From: Lapillicoccus sp.
GTDB lineage: Bacteria > Actinomycetota > Actinomycetes > Actinomycetales > Dermatophilaceae
Length of the DNA: 44,928 nucleotides
Direction of reading: 5' to 3'
Assembly (NCBI RefSeq): GCF_025353065.1
Contig: NZ_JANXRJ010000144.1
Span: 1 to 44,928, forward strand
Shown here: positions 38,326 to 44,928 of the stretch, piece after piece
How the letters are laid out: each line of letters opens with the position of its first letter
How positions within the stretch are numbered: position 1 is the first letter of the stretch
Notes under the pieces: generated by a model
Seen by the model: only the letters and a program-made list of their open reading frames with translations
Told to the model about the DNA's origin: nothing
Databases searched by the model: none
Position numbers and translations under genes: made by a program

Positions 38326-40110
38326 CTACCGAGCCGGGGCGTCGCTCGGCTCGTCGCGCCACGACCGCCACAGCGCGGCATACGCGCCATCGGCGGCAAT
38401 CAGCTCGTCGTGGGTGCCGATCTCGGTGATCAGCCCGCCGTCGACGACCGCCACCCGGTCGGCGTCGTGCGCCGTGTGCAGCCGGTGCGCGATCGCCACG
38501 ACGGTGCGTCCCTCGACGACCGCGGCCAGCGACCGCTCGAGGTGGCGTGCGGCCCGGGGGTCGAGCAGCGACGTCGCCTCGTCGAGGACGAGCGTGTGCG
38601 GGTCGGCGAGGACCAGCCGAGCGAGCGCGAGCTGCTGCGACTGCGCTTCGGTGAGCGCGTGGCCGCCGCTGCCGACCCGGGTGGCGAGGCCGTCCGGCAG
38701 CCCCTCGGCCCAGCCCCGGGCGTCGACGGCGGCCAGCGCCTCGAGCAGGGTCTCGTGCGTCGAGCCCGGCCGGGCCAGCTGAAGGTTGTCCTCGAGGCTG
38801 CCGACGAAGACGTGGTGCTCCTGGGTGACGAGGGCGACCTCGCCCCGCAGGGTCGGCAGGTCGAGGTCGACCAGCCGCACGCCGCCGACGTCGATCCGAC
38901 CCGCGCGCGGCCCGTCGATGCCGGCCATCAGCCGCCCGAGCGTCGACTTGCCCGCCCCCGACGGCCCGACGATGGCCAGCCGCTCGCCCGGTGCGAGGTC
39001 GAGGCTGACGCCCTTGAGGACGTCGCGTCCCTCGCGGTAGGAGTAGCGCACGTCCGTGACGTCGAGCTGCGCGTCGCGCGGTTGCTCGCCCGTGGCGGAC
39101 CGATCCGGAGGCACGTCGGCGATGCCGATGACGCGCGCCAGCGAGGTCGCGCCGACCTGGATCTCGTCGAGCCACATGAGCAGGTTGTCGAGCGGCTCGG
39201 TCAGGGCCTGGACGTAGAGCGCGACCGCCGTCACGGTGCCGACCGTGGTGTCCCCGCGCGCGACGAGGAAGCCGCCCCAGGCCAGGGTCGCGGCCACCGG
39301 CAGGAGGTAGGCGATCTCGACCTGCGGGAACCAGATGGTCCGCAGCCGCAGGGTATACATCTCGGCGTCGTAGCAGTCGCGCAGCGAGGCGTCGATGCGG
39401 CGCTTGCGCCGGGAGGACAGCCCGAGCGCGTCGACGGTGCGCGCGCCGTCGACGGTCTCGGTGACGACGCCGTTCATCACGGCATACGTCGCGCGCTCGC
39501 GCAGGTAGCCGGCGGGGGCGTAGCGGAGGTACCACCGGGTCGACAGCCAGATGATCGGCACCCCGATGAAGACGGGCAGCGCGACGAGCCAGCCGGTGAG
39601 CAGCGCGGCGACGACGGTGATGACGAGGGTGACGACCGCGACGAAGATCGAGGGGATGCCGTAGCGCACCACCTGGCTGAGCGCCTCCACGTCGTTCGTC
39701 GTCCGCGAGACGAGGTCGCCGGTGCCCGCGCGCTCGACCGTCGACAGCGGCAGCGAGACGACGCGGTCCATGAACTGCTCGCGCAGCTCCGCGAAGATGT
39801 CCTCGCCCATCCGGAAGGCGGCCCGTCGGGCGAAGAAGGTCAGCCCGGTCTGGAGCACCATCGCGGCGGCGAGGACCACGGCCAGCCGGTCGATGATCGT
39901 GGTGGTGATGCCGCCGCCGGTGAGGTCGTCGACGAGCAGGCCGACGATGCGCGGTGCGGCGAGCGCGGCGACGGCCGCGAGGGCGTGCAGGCCGACGACG
40001 AGGCCGAGGTCGCGCCGGTGGCGGCGCAGGATGCCGGCCGCGTGCGCCCGCACCGAGGACATCTCGGCGACCGGCAGCGACCGGGTGGTGGGTTCGACGG
40101 TCAGGGGCAT
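38326..40110 (-). CDS. ABC exporter half, canonical Walker site, degenerate signature
   Basis: Half-transporter of 594 aa with an N-terminal six-helix membrane domain (about 35-320) and a nucleotide-binding domain. Walker A is IVGPSGAGKSTLG, Walker B TLVLDEATSLLD, and the H-loop AIAHRL, all intact. The signature, normally LSGGQ, reads LTEAQSQQLALARL. It would pair with the product of the upstream gene, which has the opposite pattern, giving one working composite ATP site. The substrate is unknown. The ATG is 1 nt after the upstream stop. Confidence 0.9.
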   Translation of the reverse strand: MPLTVEPTTRSLPVAEMSSVRAHAAGILRRHRRDLGLVVGLHALAAVAALAAPRIVGLLVDDLTGGGITTTIIDRLAVVLAAAMVLQTGLTFFARRAAFRMGEDIFAELREQFMDRVVSLPLSTVERAGTGDLVSRTTNDVEALSQVVRYGIPSIFVAVVTLVITVVAALLTGWLVALPVFIGVPIIWLSTRWYLRYAPAGYLRERATYAVMNGVVTETVDGARTVDALGLSSRRKRRIDASLRDCYDAEMYTLRLRTIWFPQVEIAYLLPVAATLAWGGFLVARGDTTVGTVTAVALYVQALTEPLDNLLMWLDEIQVGATSLARVIGIADVPPDRSATGEQPRDAQLDVTDVRYSYREGRDVLKGVSLDLAPGERLAIVGPSGAGKSTLGRLMAGIDGPRAGRIDVGGVRLVDLDLPTLRGEVALVTQEHHVFVGSLEDNLQLARPGSTHETLLEALAAVDARGWAEGLPDGLATRVGSGGHALTEAQSQQLALARLVLADPHTLVLDEATSLLDPRAARHLERSLAAVVEGRTVVAIAHRLHTAHDADRVAVVDGGLITEIGTHDELIAADGAYAALWRSWRDEPSDAPAR

Positions 40111-40111
40111 C

Positions 40112-41839
40112 TCAGTCGCCCTCCTCGTACTCCCCGCGCACGACGACCGCGCGGTATGCCGGGTGGTCCCGCATCAGCGCCCGGTGCGTGCCGCTGGCCT
40201 CGAGCACCCCACCGCGCAGGAACGCGACGTGGTCGGCGTGGTCGAGCACGAGCGGGCTCGCGCTCATGATGACCGTGGTGCGCCCCGAGCGGGCCGCAGC
40301 GAGACGTCCCGCCACCCGGGCCTCGGTGTGCGCGTCGACCGCGCTCGTGGGCTCGACGAGCACGAGGGTGTCGGCGTCGGTGAGCAGGGCGCGGGTGAGC
40401 GCGAGCCGCTGCCGCTGGCCGCCGGAGAACGACCGCCCGCGCTCCTCGACGTCGCTGTCGAGCCCGTCGGGCAGGGCCTCGAGCACGTCCTCGCCGCTCG
40501 CGACCGACAGGGCCGCGAGGATCCGCTCGTCGTCGTGGCGTCCCCACGGGTCGAGCTCGGAGCGCAGGGTGCCGGTGAACAGGCGGGGGTCGGTCTCGCT
40601 GACGACGACGCGGCGGCGCACGACCTCCACCGGGAGGTCGGTCAGCAGCGTGCCGCCGAGCCGCACCCCCGCGGCCTCGGTGCCGAAGCGGCCGAGCCGG
40701 TCGGCGAGCGAGACGGTGTCCTCCGGCCGCGCCGAGACGACGACCGTCAGCCTGCCGGGCGTGACCGTCACCCCGCTGCGCTCGTCGACGAGGTCGACGT
40801 CGCGGGGTGGCTCGCCCGTCGGCTCGTGCTCGGGGTGGTCGACGTGGTCGGCCCGCACGCGCAGGATCGTGATGGCCTTGCGCGCCCCGATGTGGGCCCG
40901 GGTGAAGCGGTCGACGAACTCGGTGGCCGTCCGCAACGGCATGACGAGGAAGGCGGAGTAGCCGTAGAACGCGACGAGCTGCCCCACGCTGATCTGACCC
41001 TGCAGTGCGAACCGCGCCCCGAGCCAGGTCACGACGAGGACGAAGAGGCCGGGCAGGAAGACCTGGGAGGCGTCGAGGACGGACTGCACCCCGGCCACGC
41101 GGTAGCCGCTGGCGCGGACCTGCTGCGACTGCGCGGCATACCGCTCGAGGTAGGTGCTCTCGCCGCCGATGCCCCGCAGCACCCGCAGCCCGGCGACCGT
41201 GTCGGCGCCGAGCCCGATGAGCCGACCCGACTCCTCGCGCTGGGCGGCCTGCCGCCTCTGCAGCGGTCGGACGACGAAGGAGAGCAGGCCGAGGAGCACG
41301 GGGACGCCGATCAGCACGACGAGGCCGAGGGGGAGCGAGGCATTGATCAGGATGACGGCGACCACGACGTAGCTGACGATGGCGCCGATGAAGCGCGCGA
41401 AGATGTCGTAGAGCCCGCCGATGCGCATCGCGTCGGAGGCCACGACCGCCACGACGTCACCGGTGGGGCTGTGCCGGGGGAGCGCCTCGCCGGCGTCGGC
41501 GCTGTGCCAGCCGATGAGCTGCACCGAGCGGAAGGCGGCGCGCAGCCAGTTGGTGACGGCCATCCGGTGGCGCATGACGCCGGAGAGGGCGCTGACGACT
41601 CCGAGGCCGAGCAGGACGAGGCACCAGCGGACGAGGGCGGCGGAGTCCTTGCCGACGATGCCCTCGTCGATGGCCCGGCTCATCGCAGCGGGCAGCAGCG
41701 CCTGGCCGACCATCCAGACGACCCCGAAGAAGATCGCGACGCAGAGGGTGCGCCACTGTCCCCGCCCGATCCAGCCCAGGAAGTGCATCGGGCTTCGCAG
41801 GTCCGGGGTCCCTGGGTCGTCGTAGGGGAGGGAGCGCAC
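40112..41839 (-). CDS. ABC exporter half, degenerate Walker sites, canonical signature
   Basis: Half-transporter of 575 aa with six membrane helices (about 30-300). Its signature FSGGQRQRLALTRAL is canonical. Where Walker A should be it reads VVVSARPEDTVSLADRL, without the P-loop Lys; Walker B is TLVLVEPTSAVD, with Val for the Asp; and the H-loop His is missing (IMSASPLVL). These losses complement the intact sites of its partner. GTG 41839 lacks a clear ribosome site; Met18 (41788) is an alternative start. Confidence 0.88.
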   Translation of the reverse strand: MRSLPYDDPGTPDLRSPMHFLGWIGRGQWRTLCVAIFFGVVWMVGQALLPAAMSRAIDEGIVGKDSAALVRWCLVLLGLGVVSALSGVMRHRMAVTNWLRAAFRSVQLIGWHSADAGEALPRHSPTGDVVAVVASDAMRIGGLYDIFARFIGAIVSYVVVAVILINASLPLGLVVLIGVPVLLGLLSFVVRPLQRRQAAQREESGRLIGLGADTVAGLRVLRGIGGESTYLERYAAQSQQVRASGYRVAGVQSVLDASQVFLPGLFVLVVTWLGARFALQGQISVGQLVAFYGYSAFLVMPLRTATEFVDRFTRAHIGARKAITILRVRADHVDHPEHEPTGEPPRDVDLVDERSGVTVTPGRLTVVVSARPEDTVSLADRLGRFGTEAAGVRLGGTLLTDLPVEVVRRRVVVSETDPRLFTGTLRSELDPWGRHDDERILAALSVASGEDVLEALPDGLDSDVEERGRSFSGGQRQRLALTRALLTDADTLVLVEPTSAVDAHTEARVAGRLAAARSGRTTVIMSASPLVLDHADHVAFLRGGVLEASGTHRALMRDHPAYRAVVVRGEYEEGD

Positions 41840-42136
41840 GATGACTGACGGTACGCCGCCGCACCGACAGGCCCAAACCGTTTTCGCACCGGCCTGGTGC
41901 GAGCGGGAGGTCTGCCCGGTCGTCGGGATGCCGCGAGCGCCGGGCGGTCGTCTCGTCCGAATTCATGTGGTGCGCAACGGATTGCACGCCAGATCGACCT
42001 AGGGTGCGACCGGCCGGTGCTCGGTGTCGGCTGGGAGCGATGAACCCCTCCGGAGGGGTCTACCACTCCCCGGCGACCCCGAACCCGCGGCATACAGGCT
42101 GTCGAGCTGTCGGTGGGCCCCGAATAGGCTGCGGGC
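41840..42136. other. Divergent control region between ABC and MFS genes
   Basis: Holds no recognised gene. It has a 16-bp perfect palindrome ACCCCTCCGGAGGGGT (42044-42059), an imperfect repeat GGTGCGCAA-4-TTGCACGCC near 41969-41991, and a TAGGCT -10 box at 42125-42130. These could be regulator sites for one or both transporters. Confidence 0.45.
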
Positions 42137-42184
42137 ATGACGGACGAGCGGAAGGCCCCGAGCCGCGCGGAGGTCCGTGGGTGA
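42137..42184 (+). CDS. 15-codon leader ORF before the MFS gene
   Basis: ATG 42137 lies 6 nt after TAGGCT, the leaderless arrangement seen elsewhere in this window. It encodes MTDERKAPSRAEVRG, and its TGA overlaps the MFS GTG start in GTGA. It may be a coupled leader peptide. Alternatively it is the true N-terminus of the transporter, cut off by a 1-nt indel. Confidence 0.4.
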   Translation: MTDERKAPSRAEVRG

Positions 42185-43356
42185 CGCTGCTGCGCGTCCA
42201 GCCGGCAGTCGACCTCGCCTCCCGCGCGGCGGCGGTCGCGGTCGGGTCGCTCTTCGCGACCAACGGCCTCGTCGTCGGCGCGTATGCCGCGGTGCTCCCC
42301 GCCCTGCGCGACCGCTACGACGTCGAGGCGGGCGCCGTGGCCGTACTCCTCGTGACATCCGGCGCCGTCGCGGTCGTCTCGATGCAGGTCGGCGGCCGGC
42401 TCGCCGACCGCATCGGCGCCCGCCGGGTCACGTTGGCCGCGCTCCCGCTCATGATCGTCGGCGCGCTCGCGATGGCCTGGGCGCCGACCTTCCCGCTCGC
42501 CGTCCTCGGCGCAGCCGTGGTCGGGCTGGGCAACGGCGCCAACGACGTATCGATGAACGCGATCGGGGTCGTCGTCGAGCAGGCCCGACGCGCACCGGTG
42601 ATGAGCCGGTTCCATGCCTTCTGGAGCATCGGGTCGTTCCTCGGCGCGGGCGTCGTCCTGCTCACCTCACGTGTCGTCACCCACGAGAAGGGCGCCATCG
42701 TCGCGCCGGCACTCGCCACCGTCGCGGTCCTCGCGGCGGTGACCCTGGCCGTCACGACCCGGTGGGTCCCTGTGACCGAGCCGGTGCCGGAGGCCGTGTC
42801 GGGCGAGAAGCGGACGATCCCGCGGATCGCCTGGCTGCTCGGGGGGATGGCGATCTGCTTCGGCCTGATGGAGGGAACGGCCTTCGACTGGTCGTCGATC
42901 CACGTCACCGACGTCGCCGGGGTCGATCCCGGTCTGGGAGCCTCCGGCCTGGTGACCGTGACCGTCTTCATGGTCGGAATGCGGCTGGTGGGTGACGCGG
43001 CGGTCACCCGCTTCGGCCACGAGGCGGTCGTCGGCGGCGGATCGGTCGTTGCCGCAGTCGGTTTCGCCGTGACGGTCGTCGCGACCGCGCTGCCGGTCAT
43101 CCTCACCGGTTGGGCCCTCGTCGGCGCCGGGGTGGCGTTGATCGCCCCCCAGATCTATGCCGCCGCCGGTCACCTCGGCGGGGGCCGGATGCTCGCGGTC
43201 GTCGTGACCTTCGGGTATGCCGCGTTCCTGGCCGGTCCGGCGATCGTCGGCTGGCTCGTCCACACCGTCGGTGTACAGCACGCGATGGTCCTGCCGCTGG
43301 TGCTGTCCGGCGTGCTCGTCGGCGTCAGTCGGTGGGTGCCTTCGGTCCGGAGGTGA
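42181..43356 (+). CDS. MFS transporter
   Basis: Membrane protein of 391 aa with about 12 hydrophobic segments. The loop 2-3 motif is GGRLADRIGARRV, typical of the major facilitator superfamily, and helix-rich segments such as LAVLGAAVVGLGNGANDVSMNA follow. It resembles sugar/drug transporters of the FucP/YbjJ kind, but the substrate is unknown. The GTG start overlaps a short upstream ORF. Confidence 0.85.
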   Translation: MTLLRVQPAVDLASRAAAVAVGSLFATNGLVVGAYAAVLPALRDRYDVEAGAVAVLLVTSGAVAVVSMQVGGRLADRIGARRVTLAALPLMIVGALAMAWAPTFPLAVLGAAVVGLGNGANDVSMNAIGVVVEQARRAPVMSRFHAFWSIGSFLGAGVVLLTSRVVTHEKGAIVAPALATVAVLAAVTLAVTTRWVPVTEPVPEAVSGEKRTIPRIAWLLGGMAICFGLMEGTAFDWSSIHVTDVAGVDPGLGASGLVTVTVFMVGMRLVGDAAVTRFGHEAVVGGGSVVAAVGFAVTVVATALPVILTGWALVGAGVALIAPQIYAAAGHLGGGRMLAVVVTFGYAAFLAGPAIVGWLVHTVGVQHAMVLPLVLSGVLVGVSRWVPSVRR

Positions 43357-43375
43357 CCGCCCGCTGCTCGTATGA

Positions 43376-43393
43376 CGTACACTTTTCCGTACA
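43376..43393. promoter_or_regulatory. Paired CGTACA sites before yefM
   Basis: CGTACA occurs at 43376-43381 and 43388-43393, around a TACACT box (43378-43383). E. coli YefM binds TGTACA-containing repeats, so these are probable autoregulatory sites. AGGAGG follows at 43393-43398. Confidence 0.5.
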
Positions 43394-43403
43394 GGAGGCC
43401 ACC

Positions 43404-43661
43404 ATGAAGACGATGAGCTATACGGAGTCCCGGGCTCGCTACGCCGAGGTGCTCGACAGCGTCGCCAACGATCGCGAGGAAATCGTGATCACCCGCGCAG
43501 GGCACGAACCGGTGGTCATCGTCTCCCTCGAGGACTACCAGTCGCTGCGCGAGACGGCCTACCTGATGCGCTCGCCCGCCAACGCGCGCCGCCTCCTCGA
43601 CGCCATGGAACGCCTCGAGGCCGGTCGCGGCGCCCCGCACGACGTCATCGACCCCGTCTGA
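43404..43661 (+). CDS. yefM: YefM/Phd-family antitoxin
   Basis: Antitoxin of 85 aa. The N-terminal DNA-binding fold has SYTESRARYAEVLDSV and EEIVITRAGHEPVVIVSLEDYQSL split by a short turn, then a flexible toxin-binding tail (ANARRLLDAMERL). ATG 43404 has AGGAGG 5 nt upstream. It is followed 1 nt later by yoeB. Confidence 0.93.
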   Translation: MKTMSYTESRARYAEVLDSVANDREEIVITRAGHEPVVIVSLEDYQSLRETAYLMRSPANARRLLDAMERLEAGRGAPHDVIDPV

Positions 43662-43662
43662 G

Positions 43663-43920
43663 GTGCTGCTCGTCTGGGACGAGAACGCCTGGCAGGACTA
43701 CCTCTGGTGGCAGGCGCAGGACCGCAGGGTCCTCAAGCGGATCAACCTGCTGCTGGCCGATATCCAGCGGCACGGCAACGAAGGTATCGGCAAGCCGGAG
43801 GCCCTCAAGCACGACTTCGCCGGCTACTGGTCGAGGCGCGTTACCGATGAGCACCGCCTCGTCTACAAGGTGGTCGGCGACGAGGTCCGCGTCGCCGCCT
43901 GCCGCTACCACTACGGCTAG
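43663..43920 (+). CDS. yoeB: YoeB/Txe-family mRNA interferase
   Basis: Ribosome-dependent ribonuclease toxin of 85 aa. The catalytic set of E. coli YoeB is preserved: Glu in GKPEALKH, Arg in SRRVTDEHRLVY, and the terminal His-Tyr in CRYHYG. Starts at GTG 43663, 1 nt after the antitoxin stop. Both genes are intact. Confidence 0.94.
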   Translation: MLLVWDENAWQDYLWWQAQDRRVLKRINLLLADIQRHGNEGIGKPEALKHDFAGYWSRRVTDEHRLVYKVVGDEVRVAACRYHYG

Positions 43921-43981
43921 TGAGGCACCAGAGCCGGAAGTCTTGCACCTGACTCGTCGTGGCCGGGTTGACGTACCGGAG

Positions 43982-44208
43982 TTACGCGGGCCTCGCGGCG
44001 AACCACGCGCTGGCGAAATCGGTCACGCTGGCAGGTCGGTCGGCCGGTAGTGGCTGACATGCTCGTTCGACCGCCTCAGCCGCGCCATCGGGCCGCAGAA
44101 CATCGCTCGCTGCTCGGTCAGCCGTGTCGCGAAGTGCCAGATGATGCGCCCCAGGGTAAAAACGGTTGTCCGTTCGTCGAGCTGAGCTCCGAACTCCTCC
44201 GGCGCCAT
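43982..44208 (-). pseudogene. Fragment of a Ser/Thr protein kinase-like gene
   Basis: The minus strand encodes MAPEEFGAQLDERTTVFTLG and IIWHFATRLTEQRAMFCGP (APE motif and the following helix of a kinase C-lobe), then in another frame AAEAVERACQPLPADRPAS and VTDFASAWFAARPA-stop. The shift lies near 44085-44095. The N-lobe and catalytic loop are absent, so this is a remnant. Confidence 0.62.
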
Positions 44209-44327
44209 GTGAGGACTCCAACCTTACGAGCGTGGGGACTCCAGCTCAGCAAACGAGAACCTCATCTGTCCCTGGGCCGTGGCTCGCAGTGCCACGCCGC
44301 TGTGGTCTGGGGTTGGATCGGTGGGAG

Positions 44328-44575
44328 TTGATCACGCTGGAGCAGGGGACGACGGACTCGTTGGACAAGGTCGTCGAGGCGGTGGTGGCCTGTCAGCAGG
44401 ACCGTATGCCGGTCCAGCTGCATCCGGGTGACCTCGGCTGGAACTGGAGCCTGGGCGCGCCAGAGCTGGCCGGGTCCGTTCGGGTGTGGCGTCGGGCGAC
44501 GAGATCCTGGCCGTCGGCATGGTGGACGACGACTCTGCATTGATCCGGATGGCCATCGCACCGAGCGTCGCCGCC
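44328..44575 (+). pseudogene. Truncated, frameshifted GNAT acetyltransferase
   Basis: From TTG 44328 the frame reads DSLDKVVEAVVACQQDRMP and VQLHPGDLGWNWSLGAPEL to SVRVWR; from about 44486 a second frame continues SGDEILAVGMVDDDSALIRM and AIAPSV. This matches the first half of a known actinobacterial GNAT family. The acetyl-CoA-binding part is missing, so it is a remnant beside mazEF. Confidence 0.6.
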
Positions 44576-44620
44576 CGAGCTGACTCGCCCGGCAAGAGAG
44601 GGCCTGCGCTCCTGGGAGGC

Positions 44621-44635
44621 ATCCCATTATGGGAT
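44621..44635. promoter_or_regulatory. Likely mazEF operator
   Basis: ATCCCATTATGGGAT is a perfect 7+1+7 palindrome covering the -35 region of a promoter with TACCCT at 44645-44650, 6 nt before the mazE ATG. Antitoxin autoregulation is inferred. Confidence 0.5.
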
Positions 44636-44656
44636 TCACTGCGTTACCCTTGGCAC

Positions 44657-44890
44657 ATGAGTACCCAGATCGCCGTCCGTCTGCCCGACGAGATGGTCGC
44701 CTTCCTCGACCACGCCGTCGCGACGGGAAAGGCGACGAGTCGAGCTGCCGTCGTGGCGTCCGCGCTGGAGCGGGAGATGCGTCGTCTGCTCGGCGAGCAG
44801 GACGCTCAGATCCTTCGCGATCACGGCACGGCGGACGACCTCGACGCACTCGTCGAGTGGACCAGCACCCACGTTCAGGTCGAGGACTGA
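44657..44890 (+). CDS. mazE: Ribbon-helix-helix antitoxin (MazE-like)
   Basis: Antitoxin of 77 aa. The N-terminal ribbon-helix-helix has TQIAVRLPDEMVAFLD and SRAAVVASALEREMRRLL, with an acidic C-terminal tail expected to wrap the toxin. The ATG lies 6 nt after TACCCT, so it is likely leaderless. A MazF-like toxin begins 4 nt after the stop. Confidence 0.85.
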   Translation: MSTQIAVRLPDEMVAFLDHAVATGKATSRAAVVASALEREMRRLLGEQDAQILRDHGTADDLDALVEWTSTHVQVED

Positions 44891-44894
44891 TCTC

Positions 44895-44928
44895 GTGCGT
44901 GAGATCTGCCTGGTCCGTCTCGACAAGA
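44895..44928 (+). CDS. mazF: MazF/PemK-family toxin, start only
   Basis: Only the first 11 codons are in the window, from GTG 44895: VREICLVRLDK. This is the usual start of MazF-like endoribonucleases of this type, and the position after the antitoxin supports it. Confidence 0.65.
   Translation, partial: MREICLVRLDK

Noticed and set aside
41965..42180. An N-terminal extension of the MFS transporter from 41965
   Set aside because: The added 72 residues are Arg/Pro/Gly-rich and unlike a transporter N-terminus, and the TAGGCT box lies inside it.

Overview
The window is about 45 kb of very GC-rich DNA from the chromosome of a high-GC Gram-positive bacterium (Actinomycetota). I would guess the order Micrococcales, possibly Intrasporangiaceae; the family is inference only. 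The evidence is the codon use, the abundance of GTG starts, a WhiB protein, a GroEL with a His-rich tail, and gene order. The blocks glmS, NAD(P)H-hydrate repair, alr, tsaE-tsaB-rimI-tsaD, groES-groEL, whiB, sigD-like, guaB, guaB3 and a choD-like oxidoreductase occur in the same relative order as the Mycobacterium tuberculosis Rv3436c-Rv3409c region (from memory), with lineage-specific genes inserted.

Layout. 1-1060: secreted transglycosylase-like protein with a long leader. 1084-3629: a flavoprotein and a methyltransferase with His-rich ends, divergent from an XRE-cupin regulator whose start codon lies inside a perfect inverted repeat. 3674-5228: accessory patch with a VapC toxin, a frameshifted antitoxin and a decayed methyltransferase. 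5366-15282: core metabolism, with coaA divergent from a tightly overlapping run glmS-acpS-nnr-alr-hydrolase-tsaE-tsaB-rimI-tsaD (amino-sugar, lipid, cell-wall and tRNA t6A functions). 15291-25327: MOSC protein between two copies of a large hairpin, GH3 lipoprotein, nucleoside hydrolase with sugar kinase, a YidC paralogue with a DUF6412-like protein, a DUF1906 secreted protein, a THUMP-like methyltransferase and two aldo/keto reductases. 26262-28548: heat-shock operon with two CIRCE sites, groES, a hairpin, groEL and a terminator. 28729-37902: whiB, sigD/shbA-like sigma factor, guaB, GNAT_C-like protein, small secreted protein, guaB3, succinic semialdehyde dehydrogenase and choD-like oxidoreductase. 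38326-41839: heterodimeric ABC exporter. 42137-43356: MFS transporter behind a 15-codon leader ORF. 43376-44928: second accessory patch with YefM-YoeB, two decayed genes and MazEF.

Most genes look ordinary. The less ordinary signals are at DNA level. (1) A short word, GTATGCC or its complement GGCATAC, usually extended to GTATGCCG, occurs about 45 times on both strands, in all reading frames and inside several intergenic hairpins, far more than this base composition predicts. (2) Several different intergenic inverted-repeat families occur in two or three copies. (3) Many genes have a TANNNT -10 box only 6-8 nt before the start codon, which suggests leaderless transcripts. (4) Frameshifts cluster in the two toxin-antitoxin patches, with further start-region ambiguities elsewhere; sequencing indels must be excluded for each.
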